From: Syntrophus aciditrophicus SB
GTDB taxonomy: Bacteria; Desulfobacterota; Syntrophia; Syntrophales; Syntrophaceae
Reading direction: 5' to 3'
DNA: 64,000 bases
Assembly: GCF_000013405.1 (NCBI RefSeq)
Contig: NC_007759.1
Coordinates: 1,737,001-1,801,000, forward strand
Shown: in pieces, positions 41,170-50,185 of the stretch
Layout: each line of letters begins with the position of its first letter
Numbering within the stretch: the first letter of the stretch is position 1
Program-made: the position numbers and the translations under genes
Notes under the pieces: generated by a model
What the model was told of the DNA's origin: nothing
Database searches by the model: none
Seen by the model: only the letters and a program-made list of their open reading frames with translations

Positions 41170-41937
41170 TTAATTCACCCCCCTGGAGGTAGAGGGTGAT
41201 ATTTTGGGTTTGAGAATCCGCCTGTACGAGTCTCCTTCCGTGATCAAGTGGTGAGCGTTGTGGGCCAGCCTGTCGAGGGCGGAATTGGCCATGACAGGAT
41301 CGGGGAAAAGGGGTAGCCAATCCTGAGGCGGCCTGTTGCTTGTGATGATGATGGAAGACCTGAGATAGCGCTCCGCAATGATCTCGTAGAAGTCTTCCGC
41401 CTGCAGTGGGTTCAGAGCGGACAGCCCAAAATCATCTATGATGAGCAGGTCGGGAGCGAGATATCTTTTCATCCGCTTCTCCCAGGATTGATCGGCCCGC
41501 CCCGCCAGCAGGACGCGGAAGAGCTTCACTGCTTTTGTAAAGAGGACATCATGACCGAGGCGGCAGGCGTGGTGGCCGATGGCCTGAGCGATATGAGTTT
41601 TTCCGACGCCGGAGGGGCCGCACAGAAGAACGTGCTCGTGCTTTTCGATAAAGGTGCATCGGCACAGGTCCCGGACCACTTTGGCGCTTATCTTGGGGTT
41701 GAAGGAGAAATCGAACCCTTCGAGGGTCTTCTCTTCTTCGAAACAGGCCCGGCAGATGCGCAGGTTGAGCTTTTTGGCCTCCCGGCGTTCCACCTCGTCC
41801 TGCAGGAGTACTTGAAGGAACTCGAGGTAGCCCAGGGAGTCCTTTTGAGCCTGCTGGAGCCTCAGGTCGAGGCTCTCGAGAAAGCCGCTCAGACGCAACG
41901 TTCGCAGCTGTTCTTTGAGCTGGTGGTCTAGGTTCAT
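41170..41937 (-). CDS. istB: IstB ATP-binding helper of IS21-family transposition
   Basis: Start placed at ATG 41937, which overlaps the istA stop (ATGA). The 255-residue protein has the IS21 IstB layout: an N-terminal helical part with RLQQAQKDSLGYLEFLQVLLQDEVERR, Walker A GPSGVGKTHIA and Walker B LLIIDDFGL. The family is an AAA+ ATPase that assists IstA. Final residues run to a stop 38 bp inside the left IS end. Confidence 0.95.
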   Translation of the reverse strand: MNLDHQLKEQLRTLRLSGFLESLDLRLQQAQKDSLGYLEFLQVLLQDEVERREAKKLNLRICRACFEEEKTLEGFDFSFNPKISAKVVRDLCRCTFIEKHEHVLLCGPSGVGKTHIAQAIGHHACRLGHDVLFTKAVKLFRVLLAGRADQSWEKRMKRYLAPDLLIIDDFGLSALNPLQAEDFYEIIAERYLRSSIIITSNRPPQDWLPLFPDPVMANSALDRLAHNAHHLITEGDSYRRILKPKISPSTSRGVN

Positions 41938-43514
41938 GGGAGCACCTCCGTCTTGGAGGTGAAGTAATCGGCGGGACGCAAAAAGCTTTTTCCCAACTCG
42001 GACAGCTCGAGGCGGACCTGCTCCACGGGCTCCTGTGGGGGCTTCCAACCGTTTTCCAGGATGGCCTTGATGCTGCGGTAACGGAAGTTGCCGAAAAAGA
42101 GCGATCTCTCAGCCGCCGACTCCATGGCCGCGCTGCCGTACTTTTTGGCCAGCCTCAGAACCGCTTGCGCCTTGCGAAGGTTGCGCATGGCGTGGTCGCC
42201 CAGGATGCTGCGGACCAGGGCCTCCGTCTGGGGACCGATCTGGGCCGCCTGGCCTCGGCAATAAGTCGGGGCCGCCATGAGATAGGCGAGCTTATCCGGC
42301 GGATAATCCGACTGATCGGTCACGAAGGTCCCCGGGACAAAAGAGCGGTTATGGGTCTTGATCAGCTGTCCATCGAGAAAAACATGAACCTGGCGGCAGC
42401 CGCCCCGCACCCAGACCTGCCTGCCGATGAAGCGGGTCGGCAGGGAGTAATAAGAGCGGTCGAAAACGACATGGTGATCGGGATGCACCGTACAGGCCTT
42501 CCACAGGGGGATGTCGAACGCTTCGGCGGGAAGCGCTTTCAAACAAGAGGCCTCCTCGTTCTGGAAGACCTCGAAGGGGCGCCGCTTGGTGGTGCCGTGA
42601 ATCTGCATGCCGATCTGCTCCTTGCACCACAGGAGAGCCTTTTCGTTGGCCTCTTCGATATCCCGAAAATCCCTGCCCGCCAGGAGCTGCCCACGGACGA
42701 CCGGCACCAGCCTCTCCACTTTTCCCTTGTGTTTGGCCTCTCTTACCTTGGCAGGGTCGGCGACAAACCCGTAATGCCTCTCCATCTCGGCATAGGCCCG
42801 GTTCAGGGTGGGGTCGTAGATATCCGGCTTGATCACTCCCGATTTGAGATTATCAAGGACCACGGTGGCGGGGCAGCCGTTAAAAAAGGCGAAGGCCCTC
42901 TCGTGGCAGTCAATCCAGGTCCTCACGTCCATGTGGAAGACAAAACGGACATACCGGTGGCGGCTGTAGGAGAGCACCATGATAAACGCCCAGGCCTTGC
43001 GCAGCCGTCCGCCCGGCGCTTCTCTCATCATCCCCGCAGAGCCAAAATCCACCTGGGCCTGGCTGCCCGGCTCCACTTCGATCCTCACCGTGACGACAGG
43101 AGCGCACCAGTGGAACTCGCTGCGCAGGTACCGCAGCATCGTGCAGTAGCCGATCCGCCGCTCAGTCTTCTCTTCAAAAAGACGCCAGATCTGCTTGGCG
43201 TCAATCTTCTTGCCTTTGTGCAGAAGCTCGGCAATCCAGTCTCTATGAGGCGCGATCAGCGCCCGCGCCGGCGTTGTCCTCAAAAAAGAAGCCTCCCCGG
43301 CCGCTTGGAGCTTCTGCGCAAGCTCCTCCTCGGGGGGGAAGGGGGTTCCCCGTGCCACGCCGGCAACTTGAGCGAGCCGGATATACTTGCGCACGGTGTT
43401 GCGGTCAAATCCCAGGGAGCGCTCGATCTGTTTGAAGCCGGCTCCCTGATGCCACTGAAAAATCATCTCGACAATCTCGTTCATCGTTACCTGCCTCCTG
43501 GACACCGATACCAT
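41934..43514 (-). CDS. istA: IstA transposase of the IS21-family element
   Basis: A 526-residue DDE transposase. An N-terminal helix-turn-helix region (FDRNTVRKYIRLA) is followed by the DDE core: QAQVDFGSAG (first D), TVVLDNLKSGV (second D) and the KGKVERLVP region (E). Start could be ATG 43514 or 43484 (second Met). The coding direction is opposite to the flanking element genes. A nearly 500-codon frame on the plus strand over this gene is a composition artefact. Confidence 0.95.
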   Translation of the reverse strand: MVSVSRRQVTMNEIVEMIFQWHQGAGFKQIERSLGFDRNTVRKYIRLAQVAGVARGTPFPPEEELAQKLQAAGEASFLRTTPARALIAPHRDWIAELLHKGKKIDAKQIWRLFEEKTERRIGYCTMLRYLRSEFHWCAPVVTVRIEVEPGSQAQVDFGSAGMMREAPGGRLRKAWAFIMVLSYSRHRYVRFVFHMDVRTWIDCHERAFAFFNGCPATVVLDNLKSGVIKPDIYDPTLNRAYAEMERHYGFVADPAKVREAKHKGKVERLVPVVRGQLLAGRDFRDIEEANEKALLWCKEQIGMQIHGTTKRRPFEVFQNEEASCLKALPAEAFDIPLWKACTVHPDHHVVFDRSYYSLPTRFIGRQVWVRGGCRQVHVFLDGQLIKTHNRSFVPGTFVTDQSDYPPDKLAYLMAAPTYCRGQAAQIGPQTEALVRSILGDHAMRNLRKAQAVLRLAKKYGSAAMESAAERSLFFGNFRYRSIKAILENGWKPPQEPVEQVRLELSELGKSFLRPADYFTSKTEVLP

Positions 43515-43667
43515 CCTCCTTGTCTGAACGTGATAAATCGACGGCAGGATATATCGGTTTATTGTTTGTCTCTACCCGGATGCAGGGGGTGAATTAAATG
43601 ATACTGGGGGGTGATATGAGTTGATACTGAACCCCTCCAGGGGGGTGAATTATCATGATACTCGACA

Positions 43668-43671
43668 CATA
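43668..43671. repeat. Right target-site duplication CATA of the IS21-family element
   Basis: Matches 41128-41131 on the other side of the element. Confidence 0.75.
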
Positions 43672-43696
43672 TTGTTGATCCTTAGAATTTCGAGCA

Positions 43697-45202
43697 ATGG
43701 GACGAGATACTCAGGTATTGGCTTGTGGCAGCCTATTTATTGAAAAAATCGAAAATACCTACACGGCAAAAGATGCCAACCTCTTAAAAAAGGCATACGC
43801 CTTTTCAAGACAGCGAGAATCCGACTGCGATTCATCATCTTTCAAGGCCGCTGAATTGCTCATTGAGCAGGGGGCGGATGGCGAAACTGTTGCGTGTGCC
43901 CTGGTAGCCCCCCATTTTTGGCAAGGCCGCGTTAAACCAGAGGAAATTCGGGAACACGTCAGTCAAGATGTAGCCGATACACTCGCATATCTCAAACAAC
44001 CCTTCAGCCTCCGTATCGATACCGAAATCCATCGGCGCAAGGATATTAATGCTCTCCTAGTGTCCATGTCCGAGACGCCCCGCGCGGCCATTCTTCTTAT
44101 CGTTTTCCGTCTAATAGAATTGGAAACGACGCTTGAATCCCAAGGAAAGAATCCATGCCATATGGCGCAGGAAACGCTTCATTTCTATGTGCCAATCGCG
44201 GATCGGTTAAGCCTTGGCGAGATGCGCCGCCGTCTTGAAGATGTTTGCTTTCGCATTTTGCATCCCTTTCAGTATGAAAAACTGAAGCAGGACGTGACTC
44301 CGATTCAGTCCGAAGATGAGAAGTGTCTGGAGATACTGATTGAAGGCGTCAAACGTCTGTTGGACAAGAACCGCATTCATGCGGAAGTTCACGGTCGCGC
44401 AAAGAGCCTTTATAGCATCCACCTGAAGATGACCCTAAAGGGAACGGCGCTGGAGGACATCATGGATCGCATCGGACTGCGAATCATCGTCTCGTCCGTG
44501 CCCGAATGCTATGCTGTACTCGGACTGCTGCATACCCATTTCAAACCGATTCCCGGAACCTTTGACGATTACATCGGACTTCCCAAGGATAATGGCTACC
44601 AGTCTCTGCACACCTGTGTCTACCCAATGCGAGAGGTCACCCATAAACCGATTGAGTTCCAGGTGCGGACCGAACTTATGCACATGGAAGCTGAGCACGG
44701 CTCGGCTGCGCATTGGCTCTATAAAAGTGCTGTCGCTATGGGAAAAGACTCCCTCAAAAACCAATGGTTGAAGGGGCTCGTGCGCCGGCATGACCAGGCA
44801 AAGAGCACCGATGCGTTTATTGAACTTTTACGCCGTCAGGTTTGCGAGGATCACATGGTGGTTTTCGGCAAGGGCGGCAGAATCACCCGCTTGCCCGACA
44901 AAGCCACCGTTCTCGAATATCTGGATGCCGCCAATTTCTTTGCTTCACGGAGCAGTGTCGTAAAGGTGAATGGAAAATTAGCCAGCTTAGATCAAACCCT
45001 CCGGGATGGAGATTCCATTGAGATCGTTGACTGCGAAGATTCTGCCAGTCCAGGTACAGTTGTTGATGACATGGGGGACATAATCGGACAGCATAAAGCG
45101 TCACCCATGAACACGGAAGGTTGCAAGGTCTGGGCCACAGCGCAAGGATCTATTTTGAGACATAAAGAGGAGAACAGCCATGCCTCAACAGAAGGTCCAT
45201 GA
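43697..45202 (+). CDS. RelA/SpoT-like (p)ppGpp synthetase with degenerate hydrolase domain
   Basis: A 501-residue protein. The HD hydrolase region is recognisable but has lost its key residues: the HD-x-x-ED motif is replaced by APHFWQ. The synthetase domain is well kept: HGRAKSLYSIHLKM, EDIMDRIGLRIIV (D), GLPKDNGYQSLHTCVYP and EFQVRTELMHMEAEHGSAAHW (E). A TGS domain follows (MVVFGKGGRITRLPDKATV). It lacks the ACT/zinc-finger C-terminus. It probably makes but cannot degrade the alarmone. It lies 30 bp from the IS element and overlaps the next gene by 23 bp. Confidence 0.85.
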   Translation: MGRDTQVLACGSLFIEKIENTYTAKDANLLKKAYAFSRQRESDCDSSSFKAAELLIEQGADGETVACALVAPHFWQGRVKPEEIREHVSQDVADTLAYLKQPFSLRIDTEIHRRKDINALLVSMSETPRAAILLIVFRLIELETTLESQGKNPCHMAQETLHFYVPIADRLSLGEMRRRLEDVCFRILHPFQYEKLKQDVTPIQSEDEKCLEILIEGVKRLLDKNRIHAEVHGRAKSLYSIHLKMTLKGTALEDIMDRIGLRIIVSSVPECYAVLGLLHTHFKPIPGTFDDYIGLPKDNGYQSLHTCVYPMREVTHKPIEFQVRTELMHMEAEHGSAAHWLYKSAVAMGKDSLKNQWLKGLVRRHDQAKSTDAFIELLRRQVCEDHMVVFGKGGRITRLPDKATVLEYLDAANFFASRSSVVKVNGKLASLDQTLRDGDSIEIVDCEDSASPGTVVDDMGDIIGQHKASPMNTEGCKVWATAQGSILRHKEENSHASTEGP

Positions 45203-47594
45203 TTCAAGAATAAAGAAAATCGCCCTGGTTGGTAACTATATTCCGCGCCAATGCGGTATAGCCACTTTCACGTCCGATCTTCTTACGGCATTGGCCACGG
45301 AAGATTCGACGGCGGGATACTGGGCGGTCGCGATGAACGACGTTCCCGAGGGTTACCCCTATCCGGCTCAGGTTCGTTTCGAAGTCAATCAGCACCTGTC
45401 GGCGGATTACCGGCTCGCGGCGGACTTCATGAACATGAACCGGGTGGAGACAGCCTGCCTTCAGCACGAATTCGGGATTTTCGGCGGAGATAACGGTGCA
45501 CACATTTTGGAGTTGCTAAGCGGTCTGCGGATGCCCCTGGTGACCACCCTGCACACGGTCATCCAGAGCCCGTCTGCTGGGCAGATGGTCGTCACCAGAC
45601 GCATCGCCCAATTATCTGACCGGCTGGTCGTAATGAGCCGGAAGGCCGTCGCAATCCTGCATGAAGTGTACGGCGTTCCTTCGGAAAAAATCGTCGTAAT
45701 CCCCCACGGCATTCCCGATGTACCCTTTGTGGACCCCAACTTCTATAAGGATCAGTTCGGGGTCGAGGGCCGCAAAGTGATCCTGACCTTCGGGCTGCTT
45801 TCCCCCGGCAAAGGTATTGAGACCGTCATAGAAGCCCTACCACAAGTGGTCAGGGAAAATCCGGAAGCGGTCTACATTGTCCTCGGAGCCACGCACCCGC
45901 ATATCAGGAAGGATCAGGGTGAGTCTTACCGCCTTTCTTTGCAGAGCCGCGCCAGGGAACTGGGAGTCGGCGGGCATATCATTTTTCACAACCGGTTTGT
46001 TGATCTGGAAGAGCTATGTGAATTCATCGGAGCGGCGGATATTTATGTCACACCCTACCTCAACCGGGAACAGATCGTCTCGGGCACGCTCGCCTATGCC
46101 CTGGGAAGCGGGAAGGCGACGATCTCCACCCCTTACTGGTACGCCGAGGAAATGCTGGCCGACGGGCGCGGCCGGATCGTTCCTTTCCGCGACACTGAGG
46201 CCATGGCCAGGGAGATCAACAGTCTTCTCGCTAGGGAGGTGGAACGGCATACCATGCGCAAGCGCGCTTACACTTTCTGCCGGGATATGACCTGGAAAGA
46301 GGTGGCGCGGAGGTACTTGGAAGTTTTCAAGGAGGTGAAGGAAGAAAGAGAAAAGAAGCCCAAAACAATATTCCGGACCAGGACGTTGAATTCCTCCCCC
46401 CGGGATGTGCCCCAGCCCAAATTGGACCATATTGCCCGGCTGACCGATGACGTCGGGATCATGCAGCATGCCAAGTTCATCATTCCCGATCGCCGCCACG
46501 GCTATTGCACCGATGATAACGCGAGGGCGCTGATGGCGGTTCTCATGGCCCGGGAAATGGTTCCCGACAGCGCACGCGTGATGGAACTGGCCTGCACTTA
46601 CCTGAGCTTTTTGCATCATGCGTTTGACGAGCACACGAGCCGCTTCCGAAACTTCATGGACTACGAACGCAGGTGGAAGGATGAAACCGGCTCCCAGGAC
46701 AGTCACGGCCGAGCGCTCTGGAGTTTAGGAGAGGTCATAGAGCTGGTCGAGTCAAATGATATCCGCGGAGCGGCCCTGGAACTATTCGAAAAAGCCCTGC
46801 CGGCGGTACTGGAATTCGATGCGCCCCGTTCATGGGCATTCGCGCTTGGGGGAATACACGCCTATTTGCAGAAATTCAGCGGTGACAGCGAGGCGAGGCG
46901 CATTCAGGAGAAGCTGGCAGTTCAACTCTACGAGTGCTGGCGGAAATGCGCCTCGGATGACTGGCCATGGATCGAGGAGAACCTTACTTATGACAACGGC
47001 AGCATATGCCGGGCGTTGATCACGTCAGGAAACTGGATGCAGAGGGAGGATATTTTGGAAGCCGGCCTGATTTCACTCGCGTGGCTGATGAGAATTCAAA
47101 CCGGCTCCGGCGGACATTTCGCGCCCGTAGGGAACAAGGGCTGGTTTCCGCGCGGAGGCGTGATGGCTCGTTTCGACCAGCAGCCGATCGAAGCATTAAG
47201 CATGATAAAAGCGTGCCGTGCCGCTTATGACCAGACCCGCGACGCGAAATGGCTCATGCATGCCCGGCGTTGTCTGGAGTGGTTCCTCGGGCGAAACGAT
47301 CTTGGCGTTCATCTATACGACCAAGTGACGGGTGGCTGCTGCGACGGCCTGCAGGCCAACGGTCCGAACCTGAACCAGGGCGCGGAATCGACCCTATCCT
47401 GTTTTCTGTCTCTAATCAATCTGCACCAAATCAATGCCCAAGTCTCCCTGGAGGGATCAAGTGAAGGCAGGAAGGATATCCATCAAGAGCCTGTAGTCCC
47501 CTCCCCGCTGGCTCTTTCCAGAGAAATCAAAAACCGGACCGTGATAGACGAAGGCACCGACATTTCTTCAGGGAGGATCACCGCAGGCACATGA
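45180..47594 (+). CDS. Glycosyltransferase family 4 protein with large C-terminal alpha-helical domain
   Basis: An 804-residue protein. The N-terminal about 400 residues are a GT-B enzyme of GT4 type: VGNYIPRQCGIATFTSDLL, then VVIPHGIPDVPFV and LTFGLLSPGKGIETVIEALP; the acceptor-site DIYVTPYLNREQIVSGTLAYALGSGKA has the E-x7-E-like motif. The rest (LDHIARLTDDVGIMQHAKF onward) is an alpha/alpha-barrel type region (YCTDDNARALMAVLMARE, DDWPWIEENLTYDNGSICRAL) like those of glycan-processing enzymes. It overlaps the RSH gene by 23 bp and the GH130 gene by 4 bp. A role in making or trimming a protective glycan is inferred. Confidence 0.85.
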   Translation: MPQQKVHDSRIKKIALVGNYIPRQCGIATFTSDLLTALATEDSTAGYWAVAMNDVPEGYPYPAQVRFEVNQHLSADYRLAADFMNMNRVETACLQHEFGIFGGDNGAHILELLSGLRMPLVTTLHTVIQSPSAGQMVVTRRIAQLSDRLVVMSRKAVAILHEVYGVPSEKIVVIPHGIPDVPFVDPNFYKDQFGVEGRKVILTFGLLSPGKGIETVIEALPQVVRENPEAVYIVLGATHPHIRKDQGESYRLSLQSRARELGVGGHIIFHNRFVDLEELCEFIGAADIYVTPYLNREQIVSGTLAYALGSGKATISTPYWYAEEMLADGRGRIVPFRDTEAMAREINSLLAREVERHTMRKRAYTFCRDMTWKEVARRYLEVFKEVKEEREKKPKTIFRTRTLNSSPRDVPQPKLDHIARLTDDVGIMQHAKFIIPDRRHGYCTDDNARALMAVLMAREMVPDSARVMELACTYLSFLHHAFDEHTSRFRNFMDYERRWKDETGSQDSHGRALWSLGEVIELVESNDIRGAALELFEKALPAVLEFDAPRSWAFALGGIHAYLQKFSGDSEARRIQEKLAVQLYECWRKCASDDWPWIEENLTYDNGSICRALITSGNWMQREDILEAGLISLAWLMRIQTGSGGHFAPVGNKGWFPRGGVMARFDQQPIEALSMIKACRAAYDQTRDAKWLMHARRCLEWFLGRNDLGVHLYDQVTGGCCDGLQANGPNLNQGAESTLSCFLSLINLHQINAQVSLEGSSEGRKDIHQEPVVPSPLALSREIKNRTVIDEGTDISSGRITAGT

Positions 47595-48550
47595 AGTTCG
47601 AGCGATCCAGGGAATTGTTCACCCGGTTTGAGAAAAACCCAATCATCCAGTCAAGAGATATCCCTTACCAGGCGAATTCGGTTTTTAATGCCGCCGCGAC
47701 CCGGATCGGGGAGGACACCCTGCTTTTGATGCGCGTGGAGGATCGCCGGGGCATATCGCATCTGACAGCCGCACGCAGCCGCAACGGCGTAACGGATTGG
47801 AGGGTTGAATCCGAACCGACCCTGTCACCTGATCCCGATGGCCACCCTGAAGAGGTATGGGGGATCGAGGATCCCAGGATCACCCGTATTGAAGAACTTG
47901 ATCTCTGGGCGGTCGTTTATACCTCCTACTCGGAAGGCGGTCCGCTGGTATCGCTGGCCACTACGAAGGACTTCGTGTCCTTCACGCGAAAAGGAGTCGT
48001 CATGCCGCCGGAAGACAAGGATGCAGCCCTGTTTCCCATCCGGTTTGGCGGCCGTTGGGCGATGCTGCACAGGCCCGTGTCGGCCTTTGCGGGAATCGGT
48101 GCGCACATCTGGATTTCATTCAGCCCCGACATGAAGCACTGGGGGGATCATCAAATTCTCATCCCGGCTCGCAGGGGCGGATGGTGGGATGCGAACAAGA
48201 TCGGATTGTCCCCGCCACCCTTGCTGACTGAGGAAGGCTGGTTAATTCTCTATCACGGTGTCCGCATGACGCCCAGTGGATGCATTTACCGGCTGGGATT
48301 GGCGCTTCTCGATTTGGAAAATCCTCTTCGAGTATTGGCGCGATCGGATGAATGGGTATTTGCACCGGAAAAGAATTATGAATTGGAGGGCGACGTGGAC
48401 AAGGTGGTTTTCCCCTGCGGCTGGATAGTCGAGAACGAAGTCATTCGGTTGTACTACGGCGGGGCAGACAAATGCATCGCCCTGGCTACGGCGCGCCTCT
48501 CTGAATTGCTGGATTGGCTGGAAAGATACAGGCGGAAGGACTCCAAGTAA
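47591..48550 (+). CDS. GH130-type glycoside phosphorylase or hydrolase
   Basis: A 319-residue five-bladed propeller protein of family GH130. Characteristic segments: RFEKNPIIQSRD, SVFNAAATRIGEDTLLLMRVED, EEVWGIEDPRITRIEE (catalytic Asp region), KDAALFPIRFGGRWAMLHRP, WWDANKIGLSPPPLLTEEGWLILYHG. GH130 enzymes act on beta-mannosides, most by phosphorolysis. Overlap with the glycosyltransferase (4 bp) suggests matched substrate use. Substrate cannot be read from sequence alone. Confidence 0.9.
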   Translation: MKFERSRELFTRFEKNPIIQSRDIPYQANSVFNAAATRIGEDTLLLMRVEDRRGISHLTAARSRNGVTDWRVESEPTLSPDPDGHPEEVWGIEDPRITRIEELDLWAVVYTSYSEGGPLVSLATTKDFVSFTRKGVVMPPEDKDAALFPIRFGGRWAMLHRPVSAFAGIGAHIWISFSPDMKHWGDHQILIPARRGGWWDANKIGLSPPPLLTEEGWLILYHGVRMTPSGCIYRLGLALLDLENPLRVLARSDEWVFAPEKNYELEGDVDKVVFPCGWIVENEVIRLYYGGADKCIALATARLSELLDWLERYRRKDSK

Positions 48551-48580
48551 CTTCGATCTTGTAACTCTCCTGGAGATCCT

Positions 48581-49702
48581 ATGGAGGATGTGCCTTCTTA
48601 TTATATAGAGGTTGGCGTGATGAATGAAAACTTGCATGACACCCCTTCGCCGGAAGAGTGCGTAGCTCGGATCTTCGAATTGAGCGGTACCAAACTTGAA
48701 CCGGATGTCGCGTCCGGACTCTGGCAACAAATACTAAACCACAAGTGGTTCTTATCGGAAAAAGTGGGGCGGGATATCGGTATGCGCGCCGCCTGCATTG
48801 ATTTCCTGGAGAATATCCAGCAGGCGACCGGCGAATACAAGGCTTATAAGAACAGGAACATATTAAACGAGATGGGGGCTCAGGTGATCGGAAGAAGCAT
48901 ATGGAATACCATAGCCGATACTCAACCCCCGAAACAACTGGTCAAGCGCAGGATCATTCTGCCATTAACCCGGGAGGGCCTTTCCAGGAAGCATGGAGTC
49001 GTTCCCCCCAAAACCATCCTCTTCTTCGGCCCTCCCGGTACCGGGAAAACTCACTTTGCAAGGGCGATCGCCGGCATCCTTTCCTGGTGGTACGTAGAGA
49101 TTGCACCCAGCATGTTGATGGTGGATGGAATGGAAAAGATCGGCGCTAATCTGAGGTCGATAATGGAGAAAGTAAGGATACTGGATGAATTGGTTCTCTT
49201 CATTGATGAGTTTGAAGAAATCGCCGCCAGTCGTGACAATGGGGACCGGATTGACAAGTCCATTACCAACGAGTTTCTTAAACAGTTGCCCTTGCTTAAA
49301 AACCAGGGGAACAAGATTCTTCTCGTGTGCGCCACTAACTACATCCAGCAACTGGATGAGGCGATGCTTCGTCCGGGCAGGTTCGACTGCATTATTCCAG
49401 TCGGCGGATTGGACAGGGAAGGATCCAAGACCATCCTGCAAAACTATCTTTCCAAGCTGAACGTCGGCGAAATAGACCTCAATCAAGTAGCGGAAATGAC
49501 GACCGGATTTACCCCGGCGGATATCGAATATCTTTTCCAGAAGATCGCACAGTTTGCCTTCGAACAAGAACTGGCTACCAAGCAGGATTACCGAGTCACA
49601 ACGGAAACCTTGCTCCAAATAATACCCACGATCCGTCCATCCCTGACTGATAAGACGAGGGAAAAATTTGAAAAGGACATTGTTGCTTATTCGAGGTTTT
49701 AA
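48581..49702 (+). CDS. DUF4032-like N-terminus fused to AAA+ ATPase
   Basis: A 373-residue protein. The first about 90 residues (CVARIFELSGTKLEPD, LWQQILNHKWFLSEKVGRDIG) match the C-terminal region of DUF4032 proteins. The rest is an AAA+ ATPase: Walker A GPPGTGKTHFARAI, Walker B LVLFIDEFEEIAA, LLVCATNYIQQLDEAMLRPGRFDCII (sensor 1 and arginine finger) and a C-terminal helical lid. The ATPase is closest to FtsH/CDC48-like chaperone ATPases. It follows the GH130 gene and belongs to the stress cassette. No protease domain is visible, so it is probably a remodelling ATPase. Confidence 0.8.
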   Translation: MEDVPSYYIEVGVMNENLHDTPSPEECVARIFELSGTKLEPDVASGLWQQILNHKWFLSEKVGRDIGMRAACIDFLENIQQATGEYKAYKNRNILNEMGAQVIGRSIWNTIADTQPPKQLVKRRIILPLTREGLSRKHGVVPPKTILFFGPPGTGKTHFARAIAGILSWWYVEIAPSMLMVDGMEKIGANLRSIMEKVRILDELVLFIDEFEEIAASRDNGDRIDKSITNEFLKQLPLLKNQGNKILLVCATNYIQQLDEAMLRPGRFDCIIPVGGLDREGSKTILQNYLSKLNVGEIDLNQVAEMTTGFTPADIEYLFQKIAQFAFEQELATKQDYRVTTETLLQIIPTIRPSLTDKTREKFEKDIVAYSRF

Positions 49703-49735
49703 GCGATCTTTATATTTAGTCTTCGGAGCAAAAAA

Positions 49736-50185
49736 GTGTGGTGGAAAACTTTTCTGGATCGCCTTGTAAAAGGCTCAACGAAAAACGTATTACCCGATTA
49801 CCAGGAAAAACAAAAGCTCCTTTATAAGGGAAACATCTCACATGACGAACTTATCTCTTATGGTGACAGATACAGAAAGGCAAATCGTTTTTTCGACGCC
49901 CTTGAATTTTACCAGAAGGCGAAACATGGTCCAGGGTTAAGGGAGATCATGGCGGAATCAATTTCCTTAGGAGACGCGATGCTTTACGAGCAGGCCGCCA
50001 AAGCGCTTGGGGCTGCGGCTTCCACAGAGGAGTGGAATCGGATCGGCAGACGGGCCTTTGCCTTGAAAAAATACCTTTTTGCCCGGTATGCCTTCGAAAA
50101 GGGCGGGGATGGAAACATGCTGGATAAGATCAATAAAATCGTCGCGGGAGGAAACGTTCAAAAGTCTGATGATCACAAGGCGTGA
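49736..50185 (+). CDS. Small helical (TPR-like) protein upstream of dnaJ
   Basis: A 149-residue protein starting at GTG 49736 with GGAG 9 bases upstream. It consists of paired helices ([61 protein letters not shown]) in a repeat of about 34 residues, so a TPR-type scaffold. No signal peptide. It overlaps dnaJ by 17 bp. It could act as a chaperone adaptor, but this is inferred from position. Confidence 0.65.
   Translation: MWWKTFLDRLVKGSTKNVLPDYQEKQKLLYKGNISHDELISYGDRYRKANRFFDALEFYQKAKHGPGLREIMAESISLGDAMLYEQAAKALGAAASTEEWNRIGRRAFALKKYLFARYAFEKGGDGNMLDKINKIVAGGNVQKSDDHKA

Larger units (their letters stand above)
41132..43667. mobile_element. Complete IS21-family insertion sequence (2536 bp)
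   Basis: Ends begin TGTC and finish GACA, with imperfect terminal repeats (TGTCAAGTATCACG on the left, TGTCGAGTATCATG for the right end read inward). Both genes istA and istB are intact. Inner copies of a GTATCA...TTCACCCCC motif occur at 41136-41160 and 41161-41184 on the left and three times on the right (about 43585-43667), the multiple terminal repeats expected for IS21. A 4-bp CATA target duplication flanks it. Confidence 0.9.

Noticed and set aside
42165-43592. Long plus-strand frame opposite istA
   Set aside because: It mirrors a GC-rich transposase gene and has no recognisable domains; a composition artefact.
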